Positions 9,010 to 17,556 of a stretch of 64,000 bases of DNA are shown piece by piece. The position numbers were made by a program, and so were the translations under genes. A model generated the notes under the pieces. It had not been told where the DNA came from and searched no databases. It worked only from the letters and a program-made list of their open reading frames with translations. Location: assembly GCA_030606215.1 (NCBI GenBank), contig JAUWGW010000001.1:62001-126000 (forward strand). Reading direction: 5' to 3'. The first letter of the stretch is position 1. Each line of letters starts with the position of its first letter. Source of the DNA: a bacterium (GTDB lineage Bacteria; NPL-UPA2; JAUVJM01).

Positions 9010-10074
9010 TTATTTCACACCTGAAAGTTTTTCCTCCATCCCTTCCGGCTCAAACGACATTGCTACCATATCATCGTATGCAATAAGGTTTTTCTCATAA
9101 AGTTCAAAGAGTGACTGGTCCATTGTTTTCATCCCGAACTTTGCCCCTGTCTGGATAGAAGAAGTAATTCTGTATGTTTTCTTTTCTCTTATCAGATTTG
9201 CAATCGCAGGAGTGGACACCATTATTTCAAAAGCCGCTATCCTGCCTTTTCCGCTCGCCCTTGGCAAAAGCACCTGCGAGATTACTGCGACAATTGAAAC
9301 AGACAACTGGGTTCTTATCTGCTCCTGTTGAGCAATCGGGAAAGCGTCTATGATTCTGTCAACTGTCCTTGCGGCTCCTGTTGTATGAAGTGTCGCAAAA
9401 ACAAGGTGTCCCGTTTCAGCAGCAGCAATAGCCGCCTCCATTGTGGCAAGGTCTCTCATCTCACCAATAAGAATGACATCAGGGTCCTGACGTAAGCCCC
9501 TCATAACAGCTTCACTGAAGGATTGAACATCCACTCCCACTTCCCTCTGAGTTACCAGACTTTTCTTATGTGAATGGTAATATTCTATCGGGTCTTCAAT
9601 TGTGACAATGTGGCAATTGCGCTCTTCATTAATTAGATTAATCATTGCCGCAAGCGTAGTGGTTTTGCCGCATCCTGTAGGTCCTGTCACAAGGATGAGA
9701 CCGCGAGGGCGATAAAGCAACTCCTTTATAGTCGGAGGAAGCCCTATTTCTTCAAGGCTCATCAGCCTGACCGGAATAAGCCGCAGCGCCAGGCCATAAT
9801 GCCCTCTTTCCCTGAATACACTGATACGGAAGCGCGCAATATTTCCAAATGAGAAACCAAAATCTGTCCCGCCCATTTCCTCAATTTTCTGCTGATGTCT
9901 CTCCGAAGTTACGGCTTTCATAAACCTCTCAGTATTCTCAGAAGTCAGTGAGTCCACATCAAGATATTTCAGAACTCCATCAATACGAAGCACAGGGGGT
10001 TTTCCAATTGCAAGATGCAAATCTGACGCATTTCTCTCAACTACAATGCTCAGAAGCTCTTTCATCTCTACCAT
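9010..10074 (-). CDS. pilT: Twitching motility retraction ATPase PilT
   Basis: NASDLHLAIGKPPVLRIDG, TGPTGCGKTTTLAAMI, RQDPDVILIGEMRD, AIANLIREKK motif. Confidence 0.92.
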   Translation of the reverse strand: MVEMKELLSIVVERNASDLHLAIGKPPVLRIDGVLKYLDVDSLTSENTERFMKAVTSERHQQKIEEMGGTDFGFSFGNIARFRISVFRERGHYGLALRLIPVRLMSLEEIGLPPTIKELLYRPRGLILVTGPTGCGKTTTLAAMINLINEERNCHIVTIEDPIEYYHSHKKSLVTQREVGVDVQSFSEAVMRGLRQDPDVILIGEMRDLATMEAAIAAAETGHLVFATLHTTGAARTVDRIIDAFPIAQQEQIRTQLSVSIVAVISQVLLPRASGKGRIAAFEIMVSTPAIANLIREKKTYRITSSIQTGAKFGMKTMDQSLFELYEKNLIAYDDMVAMSFEPEGMEEKLSGVK

Positions 10075-10086
10075 TTTTGCTCTCTC

Positions 10087-11790
10087 CTATGATATATCTT
10101 GCTGTGTTATTCTCAACACTTCTGAGATTGTTGTGCGACCCAGCAGGACTTTTCGCATACCATCATCTCTGAGAGTAGCCATTCCTTCTTTGCGGGCCTG
10201 TTCCCTTATCTCAACTGCAGAAATCTTGTGCATTACCATCTCCCGAATTGTAGGGCTCATTTCCATCAATTCAAATATTCCTTTCCTACCTTTGTACCCG
10301 GTGAAATGACATTCCCCGCAGCCTTTGCCGCGATAGAGTTTTACCTTCCCTTTCTCGGAAGGGTCAAGACCAAGCTGGATTAATTCATCTGCTCTCGGCT
10401 CATATGGCTCCTTGCAGCTGTCGCATATTAGACGGACCAATCTCTGTGCAAGAATCGCCTGAACGGAAGAAGCAACAAGGAATGGTTTAATTCCCATATC
10501 AATAAGGCGCGTTATAGCGCTTGGAGCATCATTCGTATGCAGAGTACTAAACACAAGGTGCCCTGTAAGAGCTGCCCTTACGGCTATTTCCGCTGTCTCC
10601 ATATCACGAATCTCTCCAACCATAATAATATCTGGAGCCTGCCTGAGCATGGAACGCAGAACTGCCGCAAATGTGAGACCTATCTCGGGTCTGACCTGGC
10701 TCTGGTTAATTCCCGAAATCATATACTCTACGGGCTCCTCCACTGTAATTATCTTTTTATCAGTTTTATTGAGCTTGCTGAGTGAAGCATACAGTGTTGT
10801 TGTTTTTCCCGAGCCCGTAGGTCCTGTAACAAGAACTATACCATTAGCTACATCCAGTATAGAATCAAAACGTTTTTCTTCCTCTTTTAGGAAACCGAGC
10901 TCGTCAAGCCCTAACAGCAGACTGCCTTTATCCAGAATTCTCAATACGATGCTTTCGCCGTAGAGCCCCGGAATTGCCGAAACCCTTAAGTCCACTTCCC
11001 TGCCAAGTAGATCTAATTTTATCCTTCCATCCTGTGGAAGACGTTTCTCAGCAATGTCCATACCTGCCATAATCTTAATACGAGATGTAACAGACCCGCG
11101 CAATTTTCTTGGAGGGCCGGGAACTTCATGAAGCACGCCATCAACTCTATACCTTATACGGAATTTGTCCTCAAGCGGTTCAATGTGGATATCGCTTGCC
11201 CGCGAACGGAAAGCTTCAAGTATCACGAGACTCACAAGTTTTACAACAACTGCATCTTCCTCCTTTTCTTCCTCCTCTAATTTAACCTCACCCGTTTCCC
11301 CAAGAGTAATATCGCTCTCAGTCAATTCCTCAATCATTGTGTCCACAGTCTTCTCTTCAGTTCCATAGTAATCTGTAAGCGCTTTTTCAATATCATGCTG
11401 GGTGCTGAGAACCCCTATGACATCACACCCCAACATTGCACGTAAATTGTCAAGAGCAAGAAAATCAAGAGGATTCGCCATTGCTATAGTAAGAGTGTTG
11501 TTCTCCATCCTTATCGGAATAATCTTCTGCCGTTTTGCTAACGCGGCTGGCACTTTCTTCAACACTTCAGACTCTATCTCCTCTTTGGAAATGTCAATGA
11601 CATCCATACCAAACTGTGTCGCAAGAGCATTACAGAGAGCTTCATTGCTGATAATACCCATCCTGACGAGAATGGTACCCAGGCTTTCCCTGGTTGCTTT
11701 CTGCTCCTCAAGAGCAGCTTGCAGGTGCTCCTCGGTGATAAGTCCAATGTCCTGAAGTATCTCGCCCAGCTTTTTTCTCTTCATAACCAT
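10087..11790 (-). CDS. pilB: PilB/GspE-type assembly ATPase, second paralog
   Basis: GPTGSGKTTTLYASL, RQAPDIIMVGEIRD, CDSCKEPYEP...CGECHFTGYKGRKGIFELM; start placed at MVMKRKKLGEIL because the longer ORF (to 11838) runs through a likely promoter. Confidence 0.9.
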   Translation of the reverse strand: MVMKRKKLGEILQDIGLITEEHLQAALEEQKATRESLGTILVRMGIISNEALCNALATQFGMDVIDISKEEIESEVLKKVPAALAKRQKIIPIRMENNTLTIAMANPLDFLALDNLRAMLGCDVIGVLSTQHDIEKALTDYYGTEEKTVDTMIEELTESDITLGETGEVKLEEEEKEEDAVVVKLVSLVILEAFRSRASDIHIEPLEDKFRIRYRVDGVLHEVPGPPRKLRGSVTSRIKIMAGMDIAEKRLPQDGRIKLDLLGREVDLRVSAIPGLYGESIVLRILDKGSLLLGLDELGFLKEEEKRFDSILDVANGIVLVTGPTGSGKTTTLYASLSKLNKTDKKIITVEEPVEYMISGINQSQVRPEIGLTFAAVLRSMLRQAPDIIMVGEIRDMETAEIAVRAALTGHLVFSTLHTNDAPSAITRLIDMGIKPFLVASSVQAILAQRLVRLICDSCKEPYEPRADELIQLGLDPSEKGKVKLYRGKGCGECHFTGYKGRKGIFELMEMSPTIREMVMHKISAVEIREQARKEGMATLRDDGMRKVLLGRTTISEVLRITQQDIS

Positions 11791-11809
11791 TCCTTCGTCC
11801 TCTGAATAT

Positions 11810-11838
11810 TTTATACTACTATTGACACTTATTGTCAA
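11810..11838 (-). promoter_or_regulatory. Putative sigma70 promoter for pilB-pilT-pilB-pilC operon
   Basis: Reverse strand TTGACA-17 nt-TATAAA, overlapping 3' end of AsmA-like gene. Confidence 0.6.
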
Positions 11839-13189
11839 GATTCTCTTTATTCAAATATGAGGCTTCCTTGTGCTCCGGGAAGAGCATTCTAAGAACTCTC
11901 TTAATTTGCAGAGGAATAGCTGTAATTACCGGTAGAGGGAGCAATTCATAGGAAGGTTTACTCAATGTGCCTCCTATACGGTATTGAACAATAAAAAAGT
12001 CAAGAAGTTTTGAAAGAAGGGACGTAACATTAATTACTCCAGGAGTCTTAGCCATAAACTCTTCGGTAAAGACAGTCGTAACCATGAAATCAAGTTTTCC
12101 ATCAAAACCGAGTTTGCCCTCTGCCGCCAGACCTACGTCCTCGCTCATTAACCGCAGGTTCTCTGTGTGAAGCGTCCCTTCGGCAATTTTGAAATCACAC
12201 CCTCCTTCCCTGAAGGCAGCTCCTTTAAAAGCTGACTTTAATAGAAGAGTCTGTAGACCATGGAGGACAGGCACTTCCCAAAGCTGCCCATCTCTTATCT
12301 TAATCCAGCCATTTCCGCGGAGAGAGCGCCAATCCTCTGCATTTGCGGATAATTTCAGCTGCATATCCAGTTTGCCGCTAATGTTTTTCTCCTTAGGATT
12401 CAAATCTCTGACCAAGTTCTCAATGTTGAGCCCAAAAAGTTCACATCCAAGCAGGTATTCCTTTCTGTCAAGTTCTACTTGAACCCAGCCGCTTAGTAGA
12501 CCATCAAAGAGCGTGCTGCAGATTTCTGTTACACTCAATTTGTTCCCGTTAAGCTTCAGACAAGCTGTAAAATCTTTGCTCTTGAAGTCTCCAAGTTGAA
12601 GGTTGGGAAAATAAACCCGGGCGTGCATTTTTGAACCAGAGATATGTCCAATAATGTACACTTTGCCTTTGAATTTCGCCGGAATTTTTCCTGAACATAA
12701 TTCAAGGTCGGGGAAAATCTCTATATTAAAACCAACAGGAGATGTGAATCCATTAAACTTCAGATAATTAACATTGACTATTTCGCTTTTACTGAATATG
12801 CGGGAAAACCCGTCCTTCAGCATCAACCTTCCATTATTAACAATTACTGTGGGAGGTGTTGTTAAGAAGGGAGGCAACTTATCGAAACCCAAATATTCTA
12901 AAATATTCCGCCTGCCTGCACTGGAGAGGAAAAGAAGAGGTTTATTCAAAATAACTTTTTCTATACCCACTTTGCCCGGAGGGTGAAACTTCATATCCAG
13001 CAGAAGTTCTTCCACATTTAGAAATATCCCTCCATTTTCAATGCTAACATTCTGAAGTCTTAATCCATTGGAGAAAATGACCGCTTTACCAATTCTAACT
13101 TCTTGCTGGAGCAAAGCTGACAGAACAATGCCCATAAATTGGCTCAGGAACAGATAGGAAACTGTCAGGAGAATTCCGGGAATAAGCAA
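11819..13189 (-). CDS. AsmA-like (AsmA C-terminal domain) envelope protein
   Basis: N-terminal TM, repetitive beta-rich sequence, C-terminal AEGKLGFDGKLDFMVTTVF...YRIGGTLSKPSYELLP typical of AsmA/DUF3971-like proteins. Confidence 0.65.
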   Translation of the reverse strand: MLIPGILLTVSYLFLSQFMGIVLSALLQQEVRIGKAVIFSNGLRLQNVSIENGGIFLNVEELLLDMKFHPPGKVGIEKVILNKPLLFLSSAGRRNILEYLGFDKLPPFLTTPPTVIVNNGRLMLKDGFSRIFSKSEIVNVNYLKFNGFTSPVGFNIEIFPDLELCSGKIPAKFKGKVYIIGHISGSKMHARVYFPNLQLGDFKSKDFTACLKLNGNKLSVTEICSTLFDGLLSGWVQVELDRKEYLLGCELFGLNIENLVRDLNPKEKNISGKLDMQLKLSANAEDWRSLRGNGWIKIRDGQLWEVPVLHGLQTLLLKSAFKGAAFREGGCDFKIAEGTLHTENLRLMSEDVGLAAEGKLGFDGKLDFMVTTVFTEEFMAKTPGVINVTSLLSKLLDFFIVQYRIGGTLSKPSYELLPLPVITAIPLQIKRVLRMLFPEHKEASYLNKENLDNKCQ

Positions 13190-13216
13190 ACAGACTACTA
13201 CTATTCTTCTTTTCAG

Positions 13217-13399
13217 CTATTCCCCTCGTTTTTTTGATTTGAGTAGTTTTCTGCGCTTGCGCTGGCTGGGCTTTTCATAATGTTCATGTCTCTTCATCTG
13301 TTTCAGTGTCCCCTCTTTATCAAGTTTTTTCTTGAACCTGCGCAAAGCTCTCTCTAAAGATTCATCCTCGCGTATCTTCACTATAGGCACAAATTTCAA
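13217..13399 (-). CDS. rpsU: 30S ribosomal protein S21
   Basis: 60 aa, VKIREDESLERALRRFKKKLDKEGTLKQMKRHEHYEKPSQRKRRK. Confidence 0.93.
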   Translation of the reverse strand: MKFVPIVKIREDESLERALRRFKKKLDKEGTLKQMKRHEHYEKPSQRKRRKLLKSKKRGE

Positions 13400-13449
13400 C
13401 TCCCTTCTTCTTAAGAATTAAGGCAAATATTTTAACAAATTCCCCCTAA

Positions 13450-14502
13450 CTATTCAACATATTCCTTTTGCCCCGACTCCATCAATTTCTTTACCATCTT
13501 CTTCACTTCCTGGGCTTTTTCTTTGGGGCAGATGAGTATAGCATCGTCTGTGGCAACCACTATCATATCCGAGATACCAATTGTAGCTATAAGTGCACTA
13601 TCCCCGATAATTGTTGAATTATGAGTATCAATCCCGATGAACTTACCCGCGGAAACATTCCCTTCTCCATCTTTTTTCCATATCCTTTCCATTGCAAGCC
13701 ACGAGCCAACATCATCCCACCTGAAATCACCCATCACCATAGCCCTGTTCTCTGCCTTTTCCATTACTCCGTAATCAATAGAGACATCCTCAAGTTCATT
13801 ATAGACTTCCGCGATAACTTCTTTTTCCGGTGCAGCTTTTATCCTCTGCAAACCACTGAACAGATGCGGCATATAATTCTCTATCGCCGTCATTATAGTC
13901 TGGTATGTCCATACAAACATTCCGCTGTTCCAGTAATATCTGCCATCGGCAAGAAACTTCTTTGCCATTTCCTCATCCGGCTTTTCCATAAATGTTTCTA
14001 CTTTACAAGCTTTTTCACTAATTTCTTCACCTGCTTTTATGTATCCATAACCGGTTTCCGGACGGTTCGGTTTTATACCGAACACAACGAGACTCTTTCT
14101 GGATTCAGCTACTTTTACTGCTGTTGAGACGCATGCAAGAAATTCCTCTTCATCAAATATAAGATGGTCAGCAGGTAGAACAACCATTGTGGCATCCTCA
14201 TTGCCTTTACCGAGCCACACAGCAGATAATCCAACAGCGGCGGCTGTATTTTTGCCAATCGGTTCAACAACAACATTCTGTTCTGGCAGAAAAGGCAGTT
14301 GTCTCTTCACTTCCTGCTCAAGTTTTTGACCTGTAATAATATAAATTTGCTCAAGAGGAATGAGAGGCTTCATCCTCCTTACAGTCATCTGCAGCATTGT
14401 TTCTGACCCTGTAAATGCCTGTAGTTGTTTTGGTTTATGAAATCTGCTTCTTGGCCAAAATCTTTCACCATGCCCGCCCGCTATAATTACTGCACTAAGC
14501 AT
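13450..14502 (-). CDS. manC: Mannose-1-phosphate guanylyltransferase
   Basis: AVIIAGGHGERFWPRSRFHKPKQLQAF, VVEPIGKNTAAAVGL, MEKPDEEMAKKFL, DDVGSW. Confidence 0.92.
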   Translation of the reverse strand: MLSAVIIAGGHGERFWPRSRFHKPKQLQAFTGSETMLQMTVRRMKPLIPLEQIYIITGQKLEQEVKRQLPFLPEQNVVVEPIGKNTAAAVGLSAVWLGKGNEDATMVVLPADHLIFDEEEFLACVSTAVKVAESRKSLVVFGIKPNRPETGYGYIKAGEEISEKACKVETFMEKPDEEMAKKFLADGRYYWNSGMFVWTYQTIMTAIENYMPHLFSGLQRIKAAPEKEVIAEVYNELEDVSIDYGVMEKAENRAMVMGDFRWDDVGSWLAMERIWKKDGEGNVSAGKFIGIDTHNSTIIGDSALIATIGISDMIVVATDDAILICPKEKAQEVKKMVKKLMESGQKEYVE

Positions 14503-14574
14503 TCTCTCCCCTTCACCTCCGCCTTCATTCGTAAACGGTGCTTTGACTTGACCGAATATTTACCATTTTTTATT

Positions 14575-14603
14575 ATATTAGCATAAACTGACAGTCCGGT
14601 CAA
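14575..14603 (-). promoter_or_regulatory. Putative sigma70 promoter for manC-rpsU operon
   Basis: Reverse strand TTGACC-17 nt-TAATAT. Confidence 0.6.
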
Positions 14604-14615
14604 TCCAATTTGGGT

Positions 14616-14644
14616 TTGACTTTCTCCCAATTATTCCGTAGTAT
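14616..14644 (+). promoter_or_regulatory. Putative sigma70 promoter for mlaEFD operon
   Basis: TTGACT-17 nt-TAGTAT. Confidence 0.55.
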
Positions 14645-14653
14645 AGTAAGTAG

Positions 14654-15436
14654 ATGAATAGCAGAGCGACAAGTTTTCTTGGCAGGACCGGAACCGGAAT
14701 TCTGAATGGTTTTGCCGGAGCGGGCGGTACCATATGTCTTCTTGGAAAAGGTATTTACTGGTGCAAAGCATCTATCCCAAACCGCTCAAAAATTGTTCAT
14801 CAGATGGATGTGGCAGGAGTAGGAAGTCTTCCCGTAGTCAGTTTAGTTGCCATTTTCTCCGGTATGGTTCTTTCACTACAGACAGGCATTGAACTATCCC
14901 ATTTTCATATTGAGGAGATGGTCGGCAGTATTGTTTCAGTTTCAATGTTTCGTGAGATGGGGCCTGTTATAAGCGCTATAATTGTTGCAGGAAGAGTTGG
15001 TGCGGCAATGGCGGCTGAACTCGGAACAATGAGAGTTTCCGAAGAAATTGACGCTCTTGAAACAATGTCTATAAATCCAGTGCGTTTCCTAATTATGCCT
15101 CGTCTTGCCGCTCTGGTTCTGATGCTGCCGGTGCTCACAGTTTTCGGGATTCTGATTGGAATTTTTGGAGGTGCAGTTATAGCAAAAAATATAATGAATG
15201 TTGATTACCAGGTTTTCTTGCAAAATGGCATTGATTTTCTGCATTACAAAGATATTTTCTCAGGTATGACTAAATCCGTTGTTTTCGCTTTCCTTATTGC
15301 AGGCATTTCATGCTACCAGGGTATGAATGCAGCAGGCGGGGCGGAAGGTGTTGGAAAAGCAACTATAAGGGCAGTGGTCCTCTCCTTTCTGTTTGTTCTC
15401 ATATTTGATTACTTTCTAACGAGGTTCTTTTATTGA
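14654..15436 (+). CDS. mlaE: MlaE-type ABC transporter permease
   Basis: EMGPVISAIIVAGRVGAAMAAELGTMRVSEEIDALETMSINPVRFLIMPR. Confidence 0.92.
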   Translation: MNSRATSFLGRTGTGILNGFAGAGGTICLLGKGIYWCKASIPNRSKIVHQMDVAGVGSLPVVSLVAIFSGMVLSLQTGIELSHFHIEEMVGSIVSVSMFREMGPVISAIIVAGRVGAAMAAELGTMRVSEEIDALETMSINPVRFLIMPRLAALVLMLPVLTVFGILIGIFGGAVIAKNIMNVDYQVFLQNGIDFLHYKDIFSGMTKSVVFAFLIAGISCYQGMNAAGGAEGVGKATIRAVVLSFLFVLIFDYFLTRFFY

Positions 15437-16158
15437 TCGAGATTGTGGATATCTGGAAAAGTTTTAGCAGGAAGAAAATTCTCTGCGGCGTGAATCTCAG
15501 CATAAGCGACGGAGAAATAATGGTTATTATTGGTGGAAGTGGTGCGGGAAAAACTGTGCTTCTGAAACATATAATTGGTCTTCTCAAACCTGACAGGGGG
15601 CAAATATTTATTAACAGTATTTCACTTTCAACTGCGGCAACCTCTCACCTTGAAAAAATCCGCAAACAGTTTGGTATGGTTTTCCAATCCTCAGCGCTTC
15701 TCAATTCTCTTACCGTATGGGAAAATGTTGCACTTCCTCTTATTGAGCACACCAATATGTCAACGGAGGAAATAGGAAAGCTGGTTTCTGAAAAATTAAA
15801 CCTCGTTCAATTACATGGGATTGAAAGAGAAATGCCCGCAAATCTGAGTGGAGGAATGAAGAAGAGAATTGCAGTTGCGCGCGCAATTATAAGAAATCCA
15901 GCAATAATTCTCTACGATGAGCCAACGTCCGGACTTGACCCCGTTACTGGACACAGTATTGAGAACCTTATCGTTGACTTGAAAAGGAATCTTAATGTAA
16001 CATCTGTTATTGTCACTCACGATATTGAGGGGGCTTGCAGAATGGCTGATAGAATAGCGATGCTTCTTCATGGAGAGATTGTTGAAGTTGGCACACCTTC
16101 TGAAACAAGAAAAAGCAGCAACCCTGCAATAAGGCAATTTCTACAATATGAAAAATAG
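15433..16158 (+). CDS. mlaF: MlaF-type ABC transporter ATP-binding protein
   Basis: IGGSGAGKTVLLKHIIGL, LSGGMKKRIAVARAI, ILYDEPTSGLDPVT. Confidence 0.93.
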   Translation: MIEIVDIWKSFSRKKILCGVNLSISDGEIMVIIGGSGAGKTVLLKHIIGLLKPDRGQIFINSISLSTAATSHLEKIRKQFGMVFQSSALLNSLTVWENVALPLIEHTNMSTEEIGKLVSEKLNLVQLHGIEREMPANLSGGMKKRIAVARAIIRNPAIILYDEPTSGLDPVTGHSIENLIVDLKRNLNVTSVIVTHDIEGACRMADRIAMLLHGEIVEVGTPSETRKSSNPAIRQFLQYEK

Positions 16159-16172
16159 GAGGATGTGACTAA

Positions 16173-17333
16173 ATGGCGGTTTCTACTGAGGTAAAAGTGG
16201 GTTTTGTTTTCTTTCTTGGATTGGGGCTCCTCATAATTCTTACGATAATGGTCGGGCAAGGAGAACTCAGCCTTAGCAAGAAAGGTTACTGCATTGATGT
16301 TCTCTTCGATTCTGTAGGTGGTCTTAGGAAGAACGATACTGTTGAACTGGCTGGCATGGAAGTAGGAAAAGTGGAATCACTTCAGATTGAGGAAAACAGG
16401 ATAAGGGTGCGTCTTAGAGTAGATAATGGTGTGGAAATAAGGACGGACTCCAAGATTATCATTATTGAGAAAAGTCTTCTTGGGGGCAGGGTTGTCTCAA
16501 TCAGTATGGGTAAAGACGGCAAGGTAGTTTCTCCAGGCGCTGCTCTGACAGGCGAGAAAGTCCCAAGCGCAACCGAACTTATTGCAAAAGCAGGCGATAT
16601 AGGAGAGGAATTGGAGGCAACATTGGCTGAGATGGAAACTGCAATGCCAAAACTGACTTCCACGCTTGAGACAGTGGATAGAATTGCAAAAAAAATTGAA
16701 AAGGGTGAGGGGACACTGGGAAAACTTGTAGCTGAGGAAGAACTGTACGAAGATGTGTCAGAAACCCTTAAATCAGCCCGTGTTGCGGCGGATGAAGTTA
16801 CAAAGTTCACAGAGCGCGTGGAGCAAGTTACAACCTATATTGGGGTAGATTCTACTTACAATGAGAATACAAGTCAGACACTGACAAAGGTGTATCTTAG
16901 AATTCAGCCAAGACCGCACAAACTTTATCTTGTTGGGGCAACTGCCCTTGCAGGACCGGGGACTGAGTGGGATGAAAAAGATGAGGCTGACCTTGAACTG
17001 GACTTGCAGCTTGGAAGAAGGTTTTTTGAAAACAAGCTTACCGGGAGAATAGGACTTTTTGAGACAAGAGTTGGAGCCGCTGTTGACTATGCATTCAATG
17101 ATAGGTTATTGCTATCCGTTGAGGGGCGGGATACATGGACAAAGGAAAAAGATGAAAATATAGAGCCTTTCCTTCTGAGAAGTAGACTTCAGTGCAGAAT
17201 CTGGAGGGGGTTTTACCTCCATGCGGGCGCGGATAACATTCTTGATGAGGTTGGCGTTAATTTCGGATTAAGGCTGGAATATAGCGATGAGGACATAAAG
17301 TATATGTTGAGCACTCTCAGTCTTGGGAGATAA
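16173..17333 (+). CDS. mlaD: MCE/MlaD domain protein
   Basis: VKVGFVFFLGLGLLIILTIMVGQ...YCIDVLFDSVGGLRKNDTVELAGMEVGKVESL; operon with mlaEF; beta-rich C-terminus. Confidence 0.88.
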   Translation: MAVSTEVKVGFVFFLGLGLLIILTIMVGQGELSLSKKGYCIDVLFDSVGGLRKNDTVELAGMEVGKVESLQIEENRIRVRLRVDNGVEIRTDSKIIIIEKSLLGGRVVSISMGKDGKVVSPGAALTGEKVPSATELIAKAGDIGEELEATLAEMETAMPKLTSTLETVDRIAKKIEKGEGTLGKLVAEEELYEDVSETLKSARVAADEVTKFTERVEQVTTYIGVDSTYNENTSQTLTKVYLRIQPRPHKLYLVGATALAGPGTEWDEKDEADLELDLQLGRRFFENKLTGRIGLFETRVGAAVDYAFNDRLLLSVEGRDTWTKEKDENIEPFLLRSRLQCRIWRGFYLHAGADNILDEVGVNFGLRLEYSDEDIKYMLSTLSLGR

Positions 17334-17377
17334 ACCACAGTATGTACTGTTCTGATTCAGATAGTGAGTGATCTAGG

Positions 17378-17548
17378 TGATAAGATATGGAAGCTATTCC
17401 TCGTCGGGACGTTCAGCTAAGTTTCTAAATGCATCTGGTGGCCTCACTCCACGGAAAATTACCCCAACTGTTTTTTTGAATAAGTCAGCAGTTTCTGCAC
17501 GAGATAATTTTCCAAGGCCCTACTCGGAACAGCTTCCATATCTTATCA
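17378..17548. repeat. Possible small non-autonomous element bounded by 18-nt inverted repeats
   Basis: tgataagatatggaagct at 17378-17395 and its exact reverse complement at 17531-17548. Confidence 0.55.
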
Positions 17549-17556
17549 AGGAGCAT

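Noticed and set aside
13621-14127. 168-aa plus-strand ORF
   Set aside because: Antisense to manC; Cys/His/Phe-rich composition typical of shadow frames.
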